Assembly: GCA_020137815.1 (NCBI GenBank)
Contig: CM035351.1
Coordinates: forward strand, 6,469,397 to 6,533,396
Length of the DNA: 64,000 bases
Direction of reading: 5' to 3'
Source: Hormiphora californensis
Lineage: Eukaryota > Ctenophora > Tentaculata > Cydippida > Pleurobrachiidae
A program made the translations under genes and the position numbers. Numbering within the stretch: position 1 is the stretch's first letter; every line of letters begins with the position of its first letter. A model generated the notes under the pieces. That model was not told where the DNA came from, did not search any database, and saw nothing but the letters and a program-made list of their open reading frames with translations. Below are positions 55,193 to 64,000 of this stretch, piece after piece.

Positions 55193-55578
55193 ATGTGGCT
55201 GACTTCTAATCAGTGACATGTGCACTGAAGATACTTCTAATGGGACTTAATAATGACTATCCGTTTTGCCCACAAAAAGGGGCAGTACATATATGTAATG
55301 TATACATGTTAGAGTTAATAATAATAATAAAAATAATAATAATGTCATTGTTAGTGTGTGTACCACTATTTTTGAGTGGTCGAAATTTTTTGGAGATTTT
55401 TCGCTTTTGCGGTGTTTAATTTAATTCCTGCTCTTGATTTTGATTTTCAACGTTCAAATGAATACCGAAACAATATCATGTACTCAAAAGAACGAGGCAG
55501 GCTCACCGAATGAGCGCTTACACCGCTAAAACACTTTAAATCAACTAATATTATATAGAAATTAATATTGTCCATGTT
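55193..55578. other. spacer between two convergent ORF1p-like genes
   Basis: AT-rich, with an (ATA)n-type run near 55,318-55,343 that could be a retrotransposon tail. No gene recognised. Confidence 0.45.
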
Positions 55579-56547
55579 TCAGTCCTTCTTATCTATCTTA
55601 ATCACCCTACCTCTCACAATACCCCACTTAACGTGTGGCTCAGTGTCTTTCTGTCGCTTTAACTCAGCAACAAGTCTCTTTCTCTCACTTCTCTCCTCAA
55701 CAGTCCTGTCCGGACAAATGTACACATCGTTCATCCCGTCCACTTCCCTCAGCATCCCAGACCTTGCCAGAATGGAGCGTGCCATATCTCGGTTGTGTAG
55801 TACCACCTTGACAGGCCGCTTCCTCCCTTCCTTCTTCTCGCCTAGCCTCCTACAGCTTACCAATTTAGGCTTCTCATTGGTGTGTTCCAACACATTCAGA
55901 ACAACATCCTCAGTCTTTTCCTCTCCATCAGACTCCATCAACCCGTAGAAAATCAGGTTGCTGGACCTGTCCTCCACACTGGACGCCTTCACCATGGCTG
56001 CTTGTAGCTTTCTAGGGGCAAGCGAGGCAGTGCAGCTCTTCTTTACAACTGCTGCATAGCACTTCAGTTCTTCTTTAACAGAGGAAACTGTGTCCTCAAT
56101 CTTCTTGCTCTTCTCAGAGAGGAGAGAGCTCTGGAGAGATATCACCGTCTCTTGACAAGATAGCAACGCTTCCTGAGACTTAATAACAGTCTCTTGCATG
56201 GAATTGATCTTCCCTGTTACCTCTTCCAGCTTTTTCTCTGTCTCCTCTAGCTTTTTTGTCGTATCTTTGAACAACTCAGCGTCCACTTCCACAACATATG
56301 GCAGGATCACCATATGACAGAACCAGGCATAATTCTGGATCATGTTTATCAGTTCGGGCTTGTTCTTCGTGTTCAGCCTAGCTGCAGTAACTCTTGATGA
56401 ATCAAAACTGTTACCGCGGCTCTGGCACGCAGCATCATTAAGTAGACACTCTACTGCCTTCATCACACTCGCTGAGGGACATGCTTCATCTGTCAGTCCA
56501 TTACTTTCACACCACTGTGTGAATTCGTTGCTGTGCATCTCCACCAA
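55579..56547 (-). CDS. ORF1p-like coiled-coil / RRM-like protein, copy C
   Basis: Intact 322-aa single-exon ORF with the same order as the copy at 4310-5284. It has a helical N-terminal region with several Cys, and a coiled coil at about 120-185 (KLEETEKKLEEVTGKINSM). Then follow the turn CTASLAPRKLQAAM, the RRM-like SNLIFYGLMESDGE, and a C-terminal domain with RPVKVVLHNRDMARSIL and YICPDRTVEERSERKRLV. It is strongly diverged from copy A except in these blocks. No reverse transcriptase lies next to it on its own strand. It converges on copy B with 386 bp between the stops. The start has no acceptor signal. Confidence 0.7.
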   Translation of the reverse strand: MVEMHSNEFTQWCESNGLTDEACPSASVMKAVECLLNDAACQSRGNSFDSSRVTAARLNTKNKPELINMIQNYAWFCHMVILPYVVEVDAELFKDTTKKLEETEKKLEEVTGKINSMQETVIKSQEALLSCQETVISLQSSLLSEKSKKIEDTVSSVKEELKCYAAVVKKSCTASLAPRKLQAAMVKASSVEDRSSNLIFYGLMESDGEEKTEDVVLNVLEHTNEKPKLVSCRRLGEKKEGRKRPVKVVLHNRDMARSILARSGMLREVDGMNDVYICPDRTVEERSERKRLVAELKRQKDTEPHVKWGIVRGRVIKIDKKD

Positions 56548-57071
56548 TGTAGAGTGTGTACAACAATCGCTCGTACAAACGGTGCAGGTCAGGAGCTCAG
56601 AAAATCAAACAAAATAGATAAGAAGTAGGAAGTTATCTTCCTATGCTACAGGCCCGTGGAAAACGCGTGCACGTGGGGTCTGCAGCGTATGCCAAGTCCT
56701 GCTCCTACAAGGACCTTAAAAATAGTTCTTAACACACAACTAGAATTTTACTATCCTTACGAGATGTAGTTTTCATGACACGGTTCGTAAAAACTGCTGC
56801 TGTTGCCTATTTCTAATTTCCACAAGGGTGGCCCGATAGTACTTAGTCCAAAATTCTTGGTTCAAGTGACCATTTTGCCTCTCTTTCTGGCCCATTTTCC
56901 TTCAAAAGCTGTCTTAGATTCACAAAATTTACTTTAAACAAGAAGTCGCGGGCCGCGGCTTGCAAGTTGCAGCCCATTTTTTTGAGATTTGAAATATCTT
57001 GCTAAGCACTTTCTCACCTCAACATTTAACCATTAATATTTTATTACAGGACGTTATGACAAATCGATAGA
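56548..57071. other. intergenic with dispersed-repeat fragment
   Basis: 56,637-56,697 is a reverse-complement match to 49,200-49,260. At 57,040-57,049 TTTTATTACAG is a strong splice acceptor 22 nt before the next gene's start. Confidence 0.6.
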
Positions 57072-57632
57072 ATGTTGTCAATGATAAACAAACTACGGCT
57101 GGTGATACTTCTTCTTCTTATCTCGGTCCCTCTTTCTATCATTTCAGTCCAGAAACAAACCTGGGTATACTTTGTGAACAGCTTGGGCACCACTCAAATC
57201 GGCCTCGAGGATGCCTGCCTGGGGACTTACTGTGAAAAGTTTCGCACTACAGATCTCAACCACGTCAACAGTTACATTTTTATAAACATTTACATATCCA
57301 GTTTACTACAGGTCATTAGTATAATTGCTATAATCGTAGGACTAAAAGTAGAGCATTTACCGAATATTTGTGCCCAATGGACGGTAATAGTACGAGTGGG
57401 TCTCTGTTGTTCGTTATCCTGTCTCGGATTTGCATCATTCATTTTTCTTGTGGGACTGAAAATTACCAAGAATCACTACGGTGGTATACTGGATTGTTCT
57501 GGGTTAATATTTACATTGGATAAGACACGGTTATTCAGGCTGTATCCTGGGGAGTGTTTCTACCTTCTAACATCAGCAACTGTTCTCAATACGATATGTC
57601 TTGTCACTGTGATATCTATTGACATGTTTTAA
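57072..57632 (+). CDS. claudin-like / PMP22-type four-helix membrane protein
   Basis: Intact 186-aa single-exon ORF with four hydrophobic helices at about residues 8-26, 70-90, 103-128 and 160-184. A first extracellular loop between helices 1 and 2 contains W at about 31 and a Cys pair (DACLGTYCEKF). The short second loop is between helices 3 and 4. That topology and loop Cys pair resemble the claudin/PMP22 superfamily, but the full W-GLW-C-C signature is not present. The likely place is the plasma membrane or junctions. An acceptor (TATTTTATTACAG) precedes the ATG. BLTP2 starts 88 nt after its stop on the same strand. Confidence 0.6.
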   Translation: MLSMINKLRLVILLLLISVPLSIISVQKQTWVYFVNSLGTTQIGLEDACLGTYCEKFRTTDLNHVNSYIFINIYISSLLQVISIIAIIVGLKVEHLPNICAQWTVIVRVGLCCSLSCLGFASFIFLVGLKITKNHYGGILDCSGLIFTLDKTRLFRLYPGECFYLLTSATVLNTICLVTVISIDMF

Positions 57633-57720
57633 ATTTCCGTTTTTTTAGAAAATCGACTCTTTTAGGTTAACCATTTATTTTTACGAAGCATGTAATTTAT
57701 AATATAAACAATTTTAGCAG

Positions 57721-60700
57721 ATGGATATATGGCTTTACTTCGTTTTTCTTCTAGTCGCTGTCCTAGCTGTATTCTGCCTATCGAGGTAAGGGGATGATTC
57801 TGGTTCGATGAAATAGTGTACACACTGTATCTTATCTTATCTACATTGCATAAAGTATGTCGATTCTCCTTACTGAATAAATTCCAATCTCTCCACAGGC
57901 TGTTAGGGGTTATAGTTGGCCAGGTCCTATCCAAGGCTAACAAAACAACAGATCACAGTCCACCATGTAACAATTATTGGGTTGCACAAAATAATAGTAC
58001 AGACTGAACATGGGAGTGTGAGGGTAGAGAGTATCAAAGTGACCCTCAACCTTTTCTCTGATTCCCTGTAAGTTACTAAGGTGGCTTTTAAAATTACTTA
58101 AAATTTTTGTTTTTGAACAAGACAAAATATATACTTTGAGACTTTATATTTAACACATATCCCCTGTAGGAGATTGTTTGGTGTTACAATTGGTGAAGTG
58201 ACTGTGGAAGGGAGTGTGTTAGAGAGACAGTTAGCCAGGAGTAGTCACCATCCTGTAGTAGAGGGAGGGAGGAAGACTACTAAAGCTAAAATACCCGGCC
58301 CTGTCAAGTGGCTACTACAGAGACTGCATATTAACCTCCACCGGTTATCTCTACATATCACACTACCTGGTGGTACTGTTATTACACTGGGACTCTCTTC
58401 AGGGGTTGATGTAGTGTCCTTCCTTAGTAGAGATACCGGGTTAGTGTCCCCCATTAGTTTACATTTGCCGTTATTACGTGGAGTAAGAGGACTAAAGTCG
58501 GAGTTTTTAAAGTCACTCCCTTCTCGTGATCGGATTTGTTTTGTGGGTGTGAAAAAAGTATAAATAAATAGACACACGCACGAATTTGGGGTGAGAACTT
58601 CAAAAAATCGTATTGCTGGGGAGGTCGAAGTAACGATTAAACTATCTGGTGACAGCCGTGACTAGCATATAACATGGGATAGTTTCTCGTTATTTGTGAG
58701 ACCATATATAAATATGCTGTAAGATTTATAATATTATTCTCATCTGTATAAAATGACGTTCCTCCAGGTTCCTATCCTCCCACGTGTGTGTGACTCACGT
58801 TGAGGTTAAAGTGAGGAAACAAGATCAATCCTACCTGTGTCTAACATTTGGAGTTAAACTAAACCTCCTTCTAAATGAATTACTCACCGAGGTATGTACT
58901 ATAAAAGAAAGAGGTCACTCTTGATTGACTCACTGTCCTCATCGATAATTGTCACATCACTTCAACTAAAATGTATCTACCACCCCCGTGCTTGATTCCT
59001 GGACTCGGAGAACTTGTAAAATATAATTGTACATCCCTCTTGATTGACTCACTGTCCAACAAACACATGAATTGACTCACTATTCCCAACATGTTACACT
59101 TGATCCCCTGCCAGGTGGCGAGCATGAAAGTGTCAGTTGATACAATAACAGTAGCAGTATTTGAGGAGTTAGGACCGCTGTTGAAGTCCCTCCGACCAGC
59201 ATCCCAACCCTCCACTATTACAACCACCTTCCCTAAACGGTTGTCTAACATTCTGAAGAAACTGCCGGGAGATAGGGAGGTGTCGATTGAGAAACTGTCT
59301 TTCAGCCTCTCAGATATACCACAATCAAGGTACTTAGTAGCAGGTGTCATGGTTGTAGTTGTGACTTTCTAAACCCACTTACACACGCCGGTATTTTCAT
59401 CCTACTACTACTCAATTGAATAGTTTAGTCTGAAGTTAAACTTACAAAATCATCTTCCCAGGAACATAAGTCTGAATGTGAAGACTATAACAGAGAAAGG
59501 GGGACACAATACAGACTGGCTAACTGAGAAAATAATGGTAACTGAGTGCAATGTGTATGTTAACAACACCAACTTCCTCTCTGTAGCTTCCCTCGCACTG
59601 CCTTCAATCAAGGTTTGTGACCGCCGAAACTACAATACTACTACAGTAGTCAGTGTAGATAACTGAGACGACCAAGTTACCAACACGATAACTTGAAGGA
59701 TACCATTTTGAGTTTGGGAACTAACAAGGGAGATAACATCTTGCCACTACTAGGTGTCAGGGTTACAAGGGGACAAGGTGTCAGTATCAGTTACCAGTCA
59801 GGTCGAGACTGTACAGATAAAGTGGTGGAACACTGAACTGATACCTTGGATAAGTCGAATGCAGGAAATATCCGGACCACCTCTATCTCAAAAGAAGAGC
59901 ACTCTCCCAACCACTAGTACCAGACCATTCTCTCTTGTTATATCTACTACAACTACTGTTAGTGATGCCAGGATTAAAATATATGAGGATAGTGTTGGGA
60001 AACGGAAACTGATCTCCTACTTTCTACCGACTCTCCGTCTTCTGTTTAGGTGTGATGACACTCTCTATTTTCTCTAGATATTAGTGTTAAAAACATGTTT
60101 CTAACACCCCCCCCCCCTGATAACTACTACCTACTACTACTGATAACCGATAACTGGTAATCTCTCCTCACAGTGACAGTGATACAGGGACCCGCATTGG
60201 TTTTGAATCCAAACGAATGTTGCTGCGCCTCCCAATACCAGTTAGAATAAAGAGAAGCTTGAGGGAGAACCTGCCAAGGGTTAACGACTATCACCAGTGG
60301 GGACAGATAGTTGACATCAAATCATTAACTTTCAAAGTAGGTAGTACTTGTTTTTTTTTTTCTTTACAAAACGCGATGAGAGGGGGTCGAACAAGGCAAG
60401 GTATTACCCACCATCGCCTACTGCTGCATCCCACCTCCTCGTCTATTCATATTGTACTGATAGTACTAAATACATGATCTGACTCTCTATTTCAGCTACA
60501 GAGGGCTTACAAGAGTACCAAGATAGAGGTTGACTTCCAGAACTGTAACTTAGAATGGAACCACGACTTCTCCAACCTTATAATGGAGATGTTACCCCAA
60601 TTCTACAATCTGGCACTACATCGCAGTGCTGTAGCAGTTAATGAAGCTCCCAAAGCGCCATCCCTTCCCCTAGGTACACATTATAATGGTCCGTTATCTC

Positions 60701-63700
60701 TGTCGTTATATCAGTTGTTAACCCTCCCCTCCCTTTCCCACAGATAACCCTCTTTTATTTCCCACAGATATCGAAGTGAGTGTGGATAAGCTGAACCTGT
60801 TCTTAGTGAGCTCCGATCCAGGTACGCGCACCTCCCTAAATCCTCTAGAAATGGGTATTGTTAGCAGCATGCGCGCACACCATTACATTTTGTATTCACT
60901 GTTCTGTGCTTCAGAAATCAATCAATTGAACAATGAACACTTGTACATTTGTACATTTGTAGGCGGTTTTGTTCATGATCAAAATACATATTACACGATA
61001 CTAATTTCTAGTAATAGTAATTTCTAACTTATCCGTTTCACTACCCCACCAGGGAAGATAGCTACTCTGCTTCACATCAAATCAGCAGCACTGAGCCGAG
61101 TTGGGACAACTAAATCTGCTACCCTAGAAGGGTGTTATGTGCACGCCCTACTAAACAAAGATGACCCTCTGTATATGTGCAATATAGATCTGGCAGAGAA
61201 TGATAAACTGCTCGCTCTACCCTCAATTGGGGTTACAGCAGCCCGTGATGGTGTGACTGGGAAGGTTGGAGAGATTGGGGTCACTTGGGATCCATCCTCG
61301 CACAGGGTTGTGGAGAGATGTGTGTCAAGGATGTGTGCCTCAATAACCTGTATACTGGGTAAGTGAAGTGGGGTGTTCTGTGTTCCGTTGTGAGAGAACA
61401 AGGGAACTGAAATCTCAAATCGGTAACAAAGAAAGGCGGTACATACATATTATGTTCTCCATTGCAATACATTCTATCAGGCGAGGTCTACTAATAATCC
61501 AACTTCAGACTTGATGGTTAGCACAAGAGGAAGAGAGAAGAGTGGGTCACAACCATCTACACCTTCTGCATCTACCAATGTTAACATCTCTATCACTAGA
61601 TCCGTGTTAACACTGCACACCAGCCCCGTCAACATGTTAGTACTAACACTGTCAAGAATAATGTTCGGCTAATAAATTTAGTATTAATTTCTCCTACCGG
61701 CTGAATAATATGAGTCTTTCATTCGGTCTTTTATTGTAGCAGAATGAAAATTTTGTTACACTGAAACTGTAATATTTTTTACTGGACTTCCACCATGTTC
61801 CCTGTAGTTTGCGGATAGAAGCGGATACGTGTGTATTATCAATGGAGAACAGACAGCTGCGGGTTACTGTTAATGAATCACTGAATTTAGTGTTTGATGG
61901 ACATCGCATCTTCAAATTTGTGGTAAGTTTATAAAATAGATCGGGGGCAATAGATCCGAGATATATTGTCTTCCTATATGTTATTACAGGTTTTAAGATC
62001 TCCTAACACTAAAACATTCCCACATAGGGTCTCCGTGTTGAACAGATTGGGAACGACAACATTTCCCAACTTAGGAGAAAAGTGCCTGATTTCTCCGAAA
62101 CCAATAGGGCCTGGTAAGGGTTGTTAGCTGTGTACAGTATTTAGTATCCATGTTACTAACTAAAACCCTTTACCTTGGTAGCTCAGCTAGGCCCTCTCCT
62201 CTGACTTGCTCGCGAAGGGTTATTGCATAACCAGCACCTTTGTTCCTCCCCTCAGGTTTGTTGCAATTAACACACTACACATCGCATTCCCCTATAATTA
62301 CGGGCGGGACCCAACCAACCCTAACTCAGTCACCTTTGCTAATGCGTATGATGAGGCCCAGAACTGCTTTCAAGATGTTGAAGGCGCTACATCGAACACC
62401 GCGGCTAGCTAGTGAGATTGAGCCCCTGTACGCAGACTGCGTGCTGAACATCAATACAATTAAGGTAAGAAGAGAAGATGGGGTTAATAAAGGTATGGGT
62501 GTTGTCAAGGTAGAATGAAACAAGTTAACTATCTACTCTGACTCAAGTAGTTTTTCATCTCCCCTTGCGTGGCTCTGTGAAGGTTCGGCAGATCAACTGA
62601 CAACTCCACCTTTATAGGTAGAGTTTGAGGACAACAGTTTTGATAAGAGGATACTGGAGAACTATAGGTTGATGTACCTGGTACATGAGCACACTGCACC
62701 AGAAGAAGAGGAAGTGGACGTGGATGGGGGTCTTACACCATGTTAGTAAGGGGGGGTCTTACATAATGTTAGTAAGGGGGAGGGGGGAGGGGGTCTGACG
62801 CCATGTTAGTAGGGACAAGGGGGTCTTACATCATGTTAGTAGGGACTAGGGGGTCTTACATAATGTTAGTAGGGAGTGTAATAATTAACATCAAGGGCCA
62901 ACATCAATAATCACGTTATGTTAGTACTAGTAGGGGGTAACACTTTTTCGTCGAAGTTATTAGACTAGTACCTAACTGTTTAACACTGTTCTAGTACCGG
63001 AAGATCAGCCAGAAGAGGAGGACACGTTCTATGATCAGTTTAAAGAGGCCAGGAAATGCTACAGTGTTACGGTAAATTATACACCCCGGACCGCTAGAAA
63101 AGTGATAGCGAAACAACAACGAACTGGCTGCGTGTCGCGTATTCGTTGCGCATAACAATCTCACCGGAGATATTCACATAAGCAACGTTGCGCAACGTGC
63201 AGCCAGTTCGTTGTTGTTTCGCTTACACTTTACCACCCTTTACCTCTGCTAGTAACACCCTGTTACCTCTGCTGTGTAAGGTTAACTAATGCCCCACCCC
63301 CCGCATCAGGAAGAGCTGGGTTGTTTTGTTATAGAGGATCTCAAGTTGAACGTGTTGGCAGATGAATCCCTTAACGGGCACGAGAGGGTGGTTGAGATGA
63401 TCAATAGACTGGACTATGACTCAGATGTTCCCAGTGATTTGAGGTAGTTTATAAAACTAGAAGATACATAGTAGCACAGAACAATATAACTACTTCCCAG
63501 TTCACTGTATCAAACACGGTCTAATCCTGTCAGAGCACTGGCCTCTCCCTATTCTCGTTTCTTCAAATAAGGAGAGCATTGGCCTGACATGTCTAATGGG
63601 GTGGCAGGGGTAATACATTAATCTAGATAACTATAAGAATCTAAAGTAGAATCCAGCAAATGTTGGGGGGGGGGGGGATTATTAAAAAAAAAGGATAACA

Positions 63701-64000
63701 ATCAAATTTTTGTCTTCTTCCTCTACTTGAGATAAAGCAGCAAAAGTTGAAACTATCCAATATTTCAGGTTCACAACACTATGGGGACGTCATGTGTCAG
63801 GTAGCTGTAGTTTGATGCAGTTTAAACTGAGAGACTACCCAACTGAGCTGTGGAAATTCTCCAACATGAGCCTAACCGGTAAACCGCAGCAAAATGCCTT
63901 TTTGGAACTAAATTTCAAACTTCAAACATTGTTTTCTTATTCACAGAACAAGTTCATCTCTAAGAAATCCAATACAATAATTAATCAACTTGTGACAGTT
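57721..64000 (+). CDS. BLTP2: BLTP2 (KIAA0100/hobbit) bridge-like lipid transfer protein, 5' part
   Basis: At least 19 exons are visible: 57721-57785, 57899-58067, 58170-58557, 58768-58891, 59115-59329, 59462-59612, 59754-60049, 60174-60336, 60496-60673, 60768-60821, 61053-61358, 61509-~61634, 61808-61922, 62028-62113, 62256-62464, 62618-~62741, 62995-63071, 63310-63443 and 63769-63878. The protein starts with a membrane anchor (YFVFLLVAVLAVFCL). Family-specific segments include FVAINTLHIAFPYNY, LENYRLMYLVHE, LNVLADESLNGHERVVE and FKLRDYPTELW, in the order of human BLTP2. The family forms lipid-conducting bridges at ER-plasma membrane contacts. Frame breaks near 57,945 and 62,360 look like single-base errors. 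The ATG directly follows TTTTAGCAG. The window ends about half way through the gene. Confidence 0.92.
62720..62890. repeat. ~30-bp minisatellite repeating a splice-donor region in BLTP2
   Basis: GGGGGTCTTACACCATGTTAG and variants (TCTTACATAATGTTAGTA) repeat about five times. The first copy includes the exon end and donor of the exon at 62618, and the later copies lie in the intron. Confidence 0.8.
63098..63231. repeat. short hairpin element in BLTP2 intron
   Basis: AGCGAAACAACAACGAACTG (extended by GCTGC) near 63,107 is exactly mirrored at about 63,199-63,223. The arms surround ~67 bp, giving a MITE-like foldback in the intron after the exon at 62995-63071. Confidence 0.75.

Overview
The window is animal nuclear DNA, probably an early-branching, non-bilaterian lineage. 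The genes have short GT-AG introns or none. The recognisable proteins are metazoan: an ARP3, a TRF-type telomere factor, TMEM258, BLTP2 and a claudin-like tetraspan protein. A strong unifying signal is a pyrimidine-tract + AG splice acceptor 0-22 nt upstream of almost every host start codon. Transposon ORFs lack it. With the tight co-directional gene spacing this suggests spliced-leader trans-splicing, known in some ctenophores, hydrozoans and glass sponges. I cannot fix the species.

Layout. 1-5.3 kb: a PPTC7-type mitochondrial phosphatase (minus, last exons off the left edge), an intronless TRF/telobox gene (minus) and a stand-alone ORF1p-like gene (minus). 3.7-8.4 kb: short inverted-repeat elements, several carrying CCCTAA-like runs, long (TG)n, and a TA-flanked MITE. 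8.65-17.29 kb: a large inverted-repeat structure whose arms are mirrored arrays of a ~16-bp repeat. Its interior (about 10.3-16.7 kb) looks like poor, homopolymer-inflated consensus and cannot be translated. 17.3-21 kb: a small tail-anchored protein, a ~38-copy 35-bp satellite ending beside the TMEM258 start codon, and TMEM258 itself with an unrelated secreted-type ORF in its intron.

22.3-35.4 kb is the gene-rich core: seven minus-strand genes head to tail, in transcriptional order DHX35, PIGC, ARP3, ATPSCKMT, FIP1, CCDC124 and a DDX5-type RNA helicase. Gaps are about 110-730 bp. They cover RNA helicases, pre-mRNA 3'-end processing, GPI-anchor synthesis, actin nucleation, ATP-synthase methylation and ribosome association. 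Several contain single-base frameshifts that look like +1 insertions in short homopolymers, so the assembly very likely has residual long-read indels.

35.8-50.3 kb is a transposon graveyard with one 100-N gap. It is dominated by an unusual foldback family built of CTCATGAG palindromes around a TTAGGG-like core, with TIRs starting GGTAAGTCGG and 8-bp target duplications. One copy (42,008-48,854) holds a second foldback copy and a 4.7-kb ORF-less LTR retrotransposon. All three insertions are confirmed by target-site duplications.

50.3-57 kb: two more ORF1p-like genes, one split by an apparently intact RTE-like non-LTR retrotransposon (973-aa endonuclease/reverse transcriptase, 11-bp target duplication). 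57.1-64 kb: a claudin-like four-helix protein followed 88 nt later by a many-exon BLTP2 (KIAA0100/hobbit) lipid-transfer gene that runs off the right edge.
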